Shown piece after piece: positions 38,221-48,628 of a stretch of DNA of 64,000 nucleotides. Within the stretch, counting starts at the first letter, position 1. Every line of letters begins with the position of its first letter. Both the position numbers and the translations under genes were made by a program. Source of the stretch: Coptis chinensis (taxonomy: Eukaryota > Streptophyta > Magnoliopsida > Ranunculales > Ranunculaceae). The stretch is taken from contig CM027384.1 of the NCBI GenBank assembly GCA_015680905.1, forward strand, positions 71,705,501 to 71,769,500. The letters run 5' to 3'. Below the pieces are notes generated by a model that made no database searches, was not told the DNA's origin, and saw only the letters and a program-made list of their open reading frames with translations.

Positions 38221-41200
38221 AATTTTAGTTCCAAGTTCAATTCAACAGCTCCTAGGCTCCTAACATTTGTTCTTTTTATGTATTTATTTATGGATGAATG
38301 TTGGCGGAATAGTAAAAGCGAGGGAAATTGATTTGTTGATGACTTGATGTTATGCTTGTGGACATAATACTCCCTATAGATTGATCCATTAGATTTTTCT
38401 TGGGATTGATGAACACATTTACAATTCGGCCTTGTCAGGCCGACACCAAAATTTATAGAGACTGAGACTTTACACCTGACTCATTCTATAATCCTATCCA
38501 ATGCATGCCCAAAAAATCTAGAAAGAGTCCAAATCCTCTATAACCGGGTATAGATATTGATCTCTGTACTACACACACATCTCGTATCTAAGTGCACATA
38601 CACACATCTCGGAGCGCACACACAGATATCGAGACACACACATCTCGGATTCGAATCAACGGCGAGATAACACGATTACAGAGATGATCTCTGTACCTGG
38701 TTGTAGAGATCTCGAGTCCATCTAGAAATATGATACTGTTAAAGGTACCCTACTGTTACTATAATGTAAGTAATAATATGGCGTACAATGCCGTTGACAT
38801 TGCCTATGCACACACATTGATACTCATTAACATGGTATCAAAATCACAAATAATGCCATTGTCACATCTAGTATTGGAGGAAATATTTCTGGCACATCAT
38901 TTTCAGTTTCTCTCAGCATACGTTCATAATTTCATATCAAGCCATACATGATACAACACATTTAAGTCTATCTGCGGAGTAGGACTATTATGTGGTCATC
39001 CTTTATATACGCAAACAAAAAAAAACAGCAATTTTTTATTTTGAATCAACAAACGATTTAACTCCAAATTTGTCATATTTGGTCTCCTTACCAAATATCG
39101 TGAAGACAAGCTACCAAACTATTTGCTCCAGTAGTACATATTTGTATCCCTTTAAAAAAAATCGTACATCATAGAGCCTTGTAATTTGTAAGAGCCTTGC
39201 TGACACACGCAAAAACAAACGAACAAACACACACACGCTGACACACATCTGTACATTGGGTGAATTCGGGTCAATGGCCTATTATAAGGAGGCCCAATTT
39301 GTTATCATTAAAAGATAAACAGGGAAACCTCAAATTGTCACTGATAACTGATAGAGATCATAAGACAGACGCAGGGCCCAATTAGCTTACGAAACACTGA
39401 GTCGGCTGTCGGCCTGCTATATATTTTGGCAAATTGTCAGATCAATTGCAAGTATAATTCGAAACGTACAAGATTTGCATTGTGAAGATAATCTGATAAT
39501 GTCAAAAAGATAAATGTATATGTATATACAGAATTAATACAGTAATCTAGTAGGACATTAGTAGTCTAGTACTCTAGTTACAAAATTATATGGACCTTTT
39601 TCTTTTTTTTCTGAGTTCGTCTACCACGAGGATATCCCTATAGGGACGCCAGCCGAGACCGTTGGATCCGAGATCTAACGGTCCGAAAATAAAAAACAAA
39701 CCCATATTCTCTCTCTTCCTTTTTGTTTTTGATTTTCGGACCGTTGGATCTCGGATCCAACGGTCTCGAAACACTCATCCCTATAGGGATATCCTCGTGG
39801 TAGCCCAGATCTTTCTTTTTTTAATACAAAGATAATTTTAGAATTATGGACTTGATTGTTAGTAATCATACTATTCATTCTTTATGTGCTCGTGGGCCCA
39901 GTTTCAACGCGGGTTAAATGGGAATCGCTCCTAATCCGGGTCGCACTTGCAAGTTGCAACAACATTGACTGATGACGGCGGTCATAACGCTGATGTTGCT
40001 TCATTCTTGTCATAGGCATCTGATCTCATTGTATATCAATTTCTAATCGAAAATCACCTAACACAAAGTAGTTATTTTATTTAAATAGAATTATCTATAC
40101 TTATAAATGGGCACGTGCTAGGAGGATAGTAAGATTTAATTGGGAAAAAGGGAACCAAAGAATGATATGGGAGGTACTACTGTACTAGGATAAAATTCAC
40201 GAAACTATTGCAGAATAACATTGTAGCATGTTCTATGCTAACTCGTCTAGCCAGTTACATTGAAATTGCATATGCGCAAGGAATTTTTGAGCATAATCAA
40301 ATAACATATTGCTTTAGAAGATAGTAACAAAGATTTACATTTATATTCATATCAAGTAGGCTCAAGCAAATTACGATTGGAGTTCTTACAAAAAAAACTA
40401 TAATGACAAAGAGCCAAAAAATATGCTAAAATTTGTAATGATTCGTATATATTATTCAAAAAAAATGATTCATATTCCTTTAACATATCAAAAACTATCA
40501 CTCACAATAAGTAATTGAATCCTACATAAAAAGTGAAAACTCTAAATTCTTGTTGTAGATACCCTTGATTGTTAGATGTTTCATCGATCTTTCATTAATG
40601 ATCAACGCATATATCTTGAAAGTAATATACATGTTACAATTCTATATAAATGAAAGTAAAATATATTATGGAAATAAAAATACAACGGTTACCTATTATA
40701 TGATGAAGCACTTTGGCTCTAGCATACAACTCTATGATACTAGCACTTATCCTCCTCAATTATATGACGCTAAAGACTGAGAAAGCAATATAGCACTTGA
40801 CATTTAGGGACTTGCTTTCGATATCAATGTGATAAATAACCTGAAAGTGAACACAAAAATGTTAATAGAGTGTGGCAATGATCCTTGTCTTCAACACACA
40901 AAGAAGATATTGGTCTTTTTTTATAGTAATATGTCGTATATGTATATCGGTTATGAAATCGACTGCACATGGAGCTGCATTCGAATCTAGTAAATCATAG
41001 ACATTGTGTAGATCTAGTAACAATGGTTATAATTTTCTAATTCATCCCCACCTCCCACGTCATCAAGGCTTCATTCATTCATTCCCCTTCATGTGAAATG
41101 ACGATGAGTTGTCGCATTTGGTTTGCAAACATTCTAGTCCCATTCCTTGAATACCTCAGATCAATATGTCCATGCTTGCACAATTGAGATGCTTTGCCTA

Positions 41201-42988
41201 ATTTAACTTTTTTGTTGACTTCATTTCCACTAACGCTCTTCCGCGCAATATAATCCTCCTAGACACAAAGCTTTAGTGCCTGACATGTAGAATTTTTTGT
41301 ACTACAATCATATACAATAATTATTTATTTGTTATAGAAAAGATGCTAAAATGCTAATCGATTATCCATAACACCAAAAAGCAATCAAAATTCAATGTAC
41401 GATGAATCCTACAACATGAATGAGTGATACACAGATTTATGAATGAGGCATGACCCACTTCTACGATCATGGGCGTAGGGAGCTTCTATAACAATGTTGA
41501 CACCATTTTTTTTTTATCACGGTTGAAGGTTTGAACGTTACAGGCCTGTCACTTGGAGTCTAGTGGCAAAGACCATGTGAGTTTATATGGAATGTTGATA
41601 AGGAAATTGTGTGACATTGCTAAAATTCTAATCAAAATCTAATTTATACCTCCTACCAAGAACCATTGAAGGAAAATGTGATTCCCGAAGACTCATCGAC
41701 TGAACCACTTAATACCAAAATGTTACAATGGATGTGGTTAAAAGCATGCATGCATTTTATTACGCAAGCCTTTAAACCAGAACATACCACATAAGCAATA
41801 TCCATATATCTGGTTTTCTCCTAATCCCCCTAATGATATAAAGAGTGAAGGATAGCCAAATAAATCCATATCTAAAGCAATTTACATAGACCAAACATAA
41901 TTCAAAGAATTGTGACATAAGTAAATAATAAATACAAAAGAAAACATTTATTAAAAAGTTCCATTAAGGTATTTTTCTAAATTTCATCGTATTAGTGCCT
42001 TAAAATAAAAAATAAAAACCTAAGACCATTGTGATACTGTGCAGTCTAACTCCCTAAGAATGAAAGAGTTAGTAAGCACCTTTTACAAAAACCTATGACA
42101 ACCAATACAAAAAATGATCCTAGATGAGCACTAAAAAAGTTGAATATGGATACCAAACTAAAGTGAACTTAAATATTTTTAACAAATACACATATTTTAT
42201 GATCCAATATTTCTTTTAACAAAAACAAAAAAAGAAATGATAACAAACTGTTAATGCAACCAATAACACGTGGTTGTTAATTACACCGACAATGAGGAAG
42301 AGATTGAAAACATAATGTCCTATATGTACATTGTAAAGTCTAACTTGATAACTTATTAGTAACCATCTGATGAGTCAATAATTGTTTGGTTTACCCAGGA
42401 ATGAAGCGAATAACGTAAGCAATGAAATGAGTCAATACATATAGTAATAACAAATGCGAGGATTCTTTGAAGTGGGTCATAGCTTGGGTGAACTATTGTC
42501 ATAGATGTGTATTGGTTGCCCATTTATGATCCCCTTATGTGAAGAGGCGTAACTGTGTGGGATTAGCTTTAAAATTCTTTTAGGAGCAACAAGACTTGAA
42601 AATCCAAACACATTAATAAGACTAGCAGTAATAAGATTCAGAAATCCAGATGCGTCTCTTGAGAATGGCAACCATTTTCCAAAATGGTGATATTTATTAG
42701 ATTTTCAATCCCAGAGAACAAACCAAGATTTTCAAACAGTAGAAAAAAATTGCTAAAGAAGTAAAATGTTTATAGGTGCTATCTCAAACAGTAAACACGA
42801 TGAAAAATAGGAAGAAGGAGATAGAAAAGAAGAAGAGTGGTACCTGTTTGTTTCTGAAAAAGAAAAACCTTATTTGAGGTTGACTGCAAATTTAAAACAA
42901 ATAATAAATTAGAAATTCAGTAAAATAGAAATTGAGTGAGAAACTCAAATTGACGATTATCGTAATGCAAGTGAAATTCAGTTAGTAA
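38221..42988. other. intergenic region with a hairpin MITE and no clear gene
   Basis: 4.8 kb of mostly AT-rich DNA. The part at 38380-38720 has repeated CACACATCTCG phrases. A weak TGGTATCAAAATC at 38833 looks like a tRNA-Met primer site but has no LTR pair. 39621-39803 is a MITE. From 40000 to 42900 I see no domain-bearing frame. Confidence 0.55.
39621..39803. mobile_element. 183-bp hairpin MITE
   Basis: A nearly perfect inverted repeat. The left arm CTACCACGAGGATATCCC ... CGAGACCGTTGGATCCGAG ... TAACGGTCCGAAAAT is mirrored by the right arm, ending ...GGATATCCTCGTGGTAG. A spacer of about 40 bp forms the loop. The whole unit could fold into one long hairpin. No clear target duplication is visible at the arm ends. 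Confidence 0.85.
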
Positions 42989-43499
42989 TAAGGGTGGAAT
43001 TCAAGCTAATCAAGCCGAGTTTTAGTGTGCTCAGGCTCGGCTCGAGTTCAGTGGCGAGCTTTAAAATAGGCTTGAGCTCGGCTCAAATGATATATAGAAA
43101 GCTCGGCTCGAGCTCAATAAGCTCAAGCTCGTTTGTTATACGAGCTTGTCAGGCTTGAAATCTAAATATGCAATACAAAATTAAATAACCCACATTCATA
43201 AATCATAAGTGATTGTCTGAAGCTTGCTAGGCTTGAAATCTGATTATGCAATACAAAATAAAAAAACTCCCAACCAGGCAACCACTTACTGACTTACATT
43301 CATAAGTGATTGACATACTAACATTGCATACCAAAAAATCAAAAACATCTTTAGATGTCTTAAAAGATCATAAGTACAAGATTTGGTCTGTGGAATTGTG
43401 ATTTGAAAGAGAGAAAAAAGAACAAAAGGTGGGCACCACTTTGATCCTAGTTCAATCTACTTGGTAACTTGGACAAGCTTTCCCACCATCACACATTTG

Positions 43500-43680
43500 A
43501 AGCTTTAGTCTGCACAAAAAAGAATGAAGCCCAGTCTGCACAAAAAGGAATCAAGGCCAGGCCAATCGACACAAAAAGGAATCAAGGCCAGGCTACACAA
43601 AAACGAATCAAGGCTAGGCCTGTCTACACAAAAAAGAATAAAGGCCAGTATGCACAAAAAATAATCAAGGTCATGTTCAA
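43500..43680. repeat. short tandem array inside the hAT element
   Basis: About five imperfect units of 30-37 bp with the core CACAAAAAGGAATCAAGGCCAG (variants). They lie between the left terminal region and the transposase 3' end. Confidence 0.75.
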
Positions 43681-43903
43681 TAATTTGTTTAGCTACAATT
43701 AATATACAAAAACATTAACTATAGAAAGCATTATAATTACTAGACAACCAGTAAAGTAAATGACAACTTACATTTATTTTACAAAACAAAATGCAAATGG
43801 TGATTAATTAGGATTAGAATAAACACCTTTACAATAGTGGAGGCGTGGAGCAAATTAAGCTATGTGGCCTGACCCTGCAAAGCAATCACCACTATGAGTG
43901 TAT

Positions 43904-45964
43904 TTAATACACTAAAGTTTTAGTAATATTGAACTTATATATATATAAAATATATATACTTACATTCACAGATTTGCCAATCCCAAATTCAGTTCGCAAC
44001 CAATCTCCGGTACAAACCAATGCTTCTATTGTTTCCGCACTCAATGAACTTCGATGATCATCAATGACTCTACCAGTAGCACTAAAGGCACTCTCAGAAG
44101 CCACCGAAGTCACCAGGATCGAAAGAATGTCCCGAGCTATTTTTGAAAGGATCCGAAACTTCAAAATGTTCGCTTTCCACCAATTTAGAACATCAAAAGT
44201 ACCATCACAACCAACATAGATGCCTTCTTCCAAATACACTTCTACCTCATACTTAGCATTTGATTGAACACAATTTGTTTCCGTGGCCCACATTTCAGAT
44301 TCACACAGCTCGACTCGGCTATCTCACTTGAGCTGCTACTTCTAGCTCCACTCTCTTGGTTAATATTACCCCCATCTGCTTCTTTGGATACATAATCCTC
44401 AAAAAGCTCAATCATTGAATCACGAACAACTTTAAGTTTATCTTCAGCACTTTGGGTGGGATAAAGTTTGTTGAAAGCAAACTCGATATATTTCAATTTG
44501 TTTCAGGGGGTCTAGGACAACACCAATTGCCATCAAAAGGTTGCATTCTTCCCAATATTTATCAAATTTGTCTTTCATGGCTTTTACCATACGAGCCATC
44601 CATTCTCTAGTATCCACAGACATTTGCAACAAGATATGTTTTATCTTCCAAATTTCAGGAAAAACAGATTAGAAGTTGGATAGAATTTACCAGAAAATGT
44701 TTTTGTTGCATCATTAAAGATCTTCAAAAACCTGCATACCTCCGAAGCTCTTGCCCATTCATCCTCAGACGGTAACCACTCATATTGAGAGTCTCTAACC
44801 TTGTACCTTGGAAAGACTTATTTAAAGAGAAGTGCATACCTCAACATGCATGTCATATGTTGAGTTCCACCTTGTGGATACATCCAGAACCAAAGATTGG
44901 GTGGTTGTCAACTTCAATTGTTTCACAATCTCATTAAACTTGTGAAGTCGTGAAGGGGTCAATATGACATACTTCACACTTTCACGAATATTCTCCACAA
45001 CATGTTTGATCTCTTTCAAGCTATCTTGCACCATAAGATTCATAATATGTGCACAACACCTAACATGGAATATTTTACCACCAAAATAAAGGTTCTCTCC
45101 AAAACTAGTCAAGAGGCTAGTAACAGCTACATCATTTGAGGAGGCATTATCAAGTGTAATGGAAGACACTTTTTCCTCTATCCCCCACACGCTAAGACAT
45201 TGAAAAATGCAATCAGCAATGTTAACTCCAATGTGGGGAGGTGGCAAGCAACAAAAGCTCAAGACACACTTTTGGAGCTTCCACTATGAGTCCACAAAGT
45301 GACCGGTGAGGCACATATAACCAACGATCTGGTTAGAGGTCCACAAATCAGATGTTAAACCAATCTTCCCAACATTTCCCAATGTTGACCTCAACTTCGA
45401 CTTCTCACATTCATAGACTTTCAAACAGTAATCTCTAATAGGTTTGGGATTAATTGGATCAAAACAATGATTGAGAACTTTACAAAACAGCACAAACAAT
45501 TCATGTTCTACCATCTTAAAAGGATACTCATGCGCAATGATGGCCTTTGCTAAAATATCTATTGCTTTTTGTTGATTAAACTTATATGTAGTCAAACCAT
45601 CATGACTATCAAATGACAAAAGAGATTGTTTATAACCTTTACCTTGACCAGAAATAGTAGCAATACGAGGTATACAAATAGGTATGTGCCTTTTAAGATG
45701 ACTTGTTGGCCCCCCATCAGTATAAGAAAGCGTCAGCTTGCAATGTTTACATTCAGGCTTCTTTGCGCCTTCGATAATTACTTCTATAAATTCCTTCAAA
45801 ACAACGGATGTCTTGGCCCTACCCCTCTTCTTTGGATTCTCAGATTGTTCGTGTTGTTCATGTGAAATTTCTTGCTGTGTTACTCCACTTTGATGTTCAG
45901 TAGTAGAAGTGCTTGGCGTTTGCAAAGGCGTACTTGAAACAAGTTCAGGTTGCAAATAAGACAT
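43904..45964 (-). pseudogene. hAT transposase relic (BED finger, RNase-H-like core, dimerisation domain)
   Basis: The frame starts at MSYLQPELVSSTPLQT (45964). The BED zinc finger is CKHCKLTLSYTDGG...HLKRH near 45680-45750. The transposase core includes GKIGLTSDLWTSNQIVGYMC, then ITLDNASSNDVAV, HVRCCAHIMNLMVQD and DVSTRWNSTYDM. The C-terminal dimerisation block is KIARDILSILVTSVASESAF with SATGRVIDDHRSSLS. The gene is broken: an in-frame TAG at 45284-45286 (between HFVDS and WKLQKC) where a sense codon is expected, then several frame changes between 44880 and 44290. It cannot make active transposase. Confidence 0.88.
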
Positions 45965-46227
45965 ATCTAGTCAAAAGTTTCAAACCAATCAGTTTTTAAG
46001 AAGAAAGTAAAAATAGGAATAATCAATCACAAGAAATAAACAATCAATTCATGCGTCCCTAGAAAAAATAAACAATTACAAAATTTCAACCGAGAATGAA
46101 TTGAAAGAATTGAAGCTAAGAAGCCAGTCCAAAAATCACTTTCTCTCACCCCATTCAAAAATGGAATTAGTCTCAAGTCTCAACACAACCACAACCAACT
46201 ATACTAATCGGTGAAAACTACCAGATC

Positions 46228-46630
46228 ATGTCAAAAGAATCAATCGATCAATTTCTCAACGAAATTAGCCGTGGCATTTATGATTTTTCAGGTTTTGTTT
46301 CAATTTTCTTTCGTTTACTACATGCTAGAGTTGATCCACCACTTGAAACTATTTGGTTTTACTATGTAGTTAGTTTTAAAACTAGTGTTGAACAGAATGA
46401 TGATGTTTTGACTAGGGTTTTGAGAGTTAAAGACTTGTTTCAGTTACTTACTACTTGTTATATATGTTTCTTGTAATGGTTTGAAATTTGTTGCTGTGAT
46501 TTCTCCCGTGTTTTATGAGTTGTGGAAAGTGGGGCTGTTTCAGTTGTTGGGGAAGAAAAACATTGACAAGAAAGCTGTGAGGAAGAAGCTAATCCATCCA
46601 TGCACATTACAAACACAAACAATAAATTGA
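46228..46630 (+). pseudogene. probable captured host-gene exons inside the hAT element
   Basis: On the strand opposite to the transposase, between it and the right terminal repeat, a compositionally normal protein frame starts at MSKESIDQFLNEISRGIYDF. It runs through FSGFVSIFFRLLHARVDPPL and ends near LFQLLTTC. After a short gap (46470-46480) a second frame reads KFVAVISPVFYELWKVGLF and QLLGKKNIDKKAVRKKLI. The two pieces look like one protein interrupted by a deleted or retained intron remnant. They do not resemble hAT proteins. I cannot name the source gene. Confidence 0.5.
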
Positions 46631-47408
46631 AAGAAAATGGATGACCAAAAACCATTTGTTATTGGGAATAAAAGAAAAGATGAGAGTGATAGTGGTGAAC
46701 TTGTCTCAGTGTTATTGGGAAGAGAGAGAAAGAGAAAAAGAGAGAGTAGAACCTTTGTTGATGAAACCCTACAAAGAATGATTATTTTCTTGCGGCGCTG
46801 CGTGAATGAAACCCTGGAAATGAAGATGGGTTGCTAAACTATATAACTTGGGTCATGGGTCATGGGTATTGGTTTAAACTTTAGTGGTTACTAGTTGGAC
46901 TTGGACTATTTGTTGATCCACTGATCTGTAATATGCTATTCTATTATAGTGTATTTAGACGAGCCGGCTCGCGAGCTACTTAGGCTCTGCTCGGGCTCAG
47001 CTCGTTTATAGACGAGCCTTAATCTGAGCTTGAGCTTGGTTCATATAACTAAACGAGCGAGCTATAAACGAGCCGATCCCAAGCCTGAGCCCGAGCCGCT
47101 CGGCTCAAATTCCACCCTTAGTCAGTAGGGCCAAACTTTAGCACACTAAATCGAATAAAATTAGAGTATGTACCAAGAATCGAACAAACATTGATGCTGA
47201 AAATTAGTGAAGAAAACTGCTTGATCAACAAACTAAAAAAAAAAAAAAAGTGATAGGAATTATTACAGAAAAAAAAAATGTAGAAAATTCATTGTTATTG
47301 TATTGTTTCAAAGATATAGGGTACCACAGTTCTTCATACAACACTGAAAACTTCAATTATGAGTCAGCCAGGAATTCCTGATCTGCATAGAAGATTCATC
47401 AATAGTTA

Positions 47409-48076
47409 GGAAAAAACAGAGCAGAAAAAACTATAACCCAAAAGGAACAAAAAAACAAAAAATAAATAAGTGCATTACCCTAATACAATAATTTTTTGTG
47501 AGGAAAAGAGAAATAGAATTAGGGACACCGGGAGAGGAAGACGCATGTATTTGAGACTTTAAGTTTTGAGAAAATGGAAAAAACAGAGCGAAAAAAACTA
47601 TACCCCAAAAGGAACAAAAAAACAAAAAATAAATAAGTCCATTACCCTAATACAATAATTTTTTGTGAGGAAAAGAGAAATAGAATTAGGGACACCGGGA
47701 GAGGAAGACGCATGTATTTGAGACTTTAAGTTTTGAGAAAATGGAAAAAACAGAGCCGAAAAAACTATAACCCAAAAGGAACAAAAAAACAAAAAATAAA
47801 TAAGTGCATTACCCTAATACAATAATTTTTTGTGAGGAAAAGAGAAATAGAATTAGGGACACCGGGAGAGGAAGACGCATGTATTTGAGATTTTAAGTTT
47901 TGAGAAAATGGAAAAAACAGAGCCGAAAAAACTATAACCCAAAAGGAACAAAAAAACATAAAATAAATAAGTGCATTACCCTAATACAATAATTTTTTGT
48001 GAGGAAAAGAGAAATAGAATTAGGGACACCGGGAGAGAAAGACGCATGTATTTGAGACTTTAAGTTTTGAGAAAAT
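47409..48076. repeat. 167-bp tandem repeat, four units
   Basis: Units start at 47409, 47576, 47743 and 47910, an exact 167-bp period, and differ at only a few bases. Each contains CACCGGGAGAGGAAGACGCA and TTTGTGAGGAAAAGAG. The three near-identical 64-codon open frames on the minus strand follow from the repeat and are not genes. The array fills the gap between the hAT and Mutator-like elements. Confidence 0.93.
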
Positions 48077-48263
48077 GGAGACCGACGCGACTGTTTATAA
48101 ATTAGAACTTCAAATTGTAACCGTTTGGTTCGTTAAATGATAAATGATTTTTAATTGGGAAACCGTAAAACGGTGTCTCTGTTTTCTGAAAACGTTGAGT
48201 TTTATAGTCATGAGAATGCTTTAAATTACCGATTTACCAGCGAAGAGCAAAAAAAAAAAAAAA

Positions 48264-48598
48264 GGATAAACTACTGTTTTCACCCTTGTACTTTGGGTCA
48301 ACTAACGTTCTCCCCCTCGTACAAAATTAAGAGTTTAAAAAACATTGTACTTTCAAGTCAATAACAGTCTCACCCTTCTCATTGACTCCGGCCCAATTCA
48401 GGCAGTCGAAACACACGTGTGCGTGACGTGTTGCCACATAACTGATGACTCAACATAAAATCACACGTAAATACTTCAATTCGCGTGAATTAGTTTATTC
48501 CTTCGTTCCCCAATCCTATAACCCTAAATCCCCAATTTGAACCTTAAATCCCTAATTTGATTTGATCTCCAAAACTCAAACTAAAGATCGGAATTAAA
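48264..48598 (+). repeat. left terminal inverted repeat of the MULE
   Basis: 335 bp, nearly identical to the reverse complement of 54995-55301. It carries a roughly 20-bp internal duplication (AAATCCCYAATTTGA twice) absent from the right copy. It should include the transposase promoter and most of its 5' leader. Confidence 0.92.
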
Positions 48599-48628
48599 GA
48601 GCGAACTGAAGACAACCCTAAACCCCAA

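Larger units (their letters stand above)
42989..47120 (-). mobile_element. 4.1-kb hAT-family DNA transposon
   Basis: Terminal inverted repeats TAAGGGTGGAATT (42989) and AATTCCACCCTTA (ending 47120) bound a transposase relic with a BED zinc finger and a hAT dimerisation domain. Flanking octamers GTTAGTAA (42981-42988) and GTCAGTAG (47121-47128) match at 6 of 8 positions, consistent with an aged 8-bp target duplication. Both subterminal regions are packed with GCTCGGCTCGAGCTC-type repeats and their reverse complements (43010-43150 and 46960-47110), as is usual for hAT transposase binding regions. Confidence 0.88.

Noticed and set aside
38720..38850. Possible tRNA-Met primer-binding site (TGGTATCAAAATC) of another LTR element
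   Set aside because: No paired LTR or target duplication could be found around it.
47431..47959. Three near-identical 64-codon ORFs on the minus strand
   Set aside because: They are produced by the 167-bp tandem repeat and overlap across unit borders; the composition is not protein-like.
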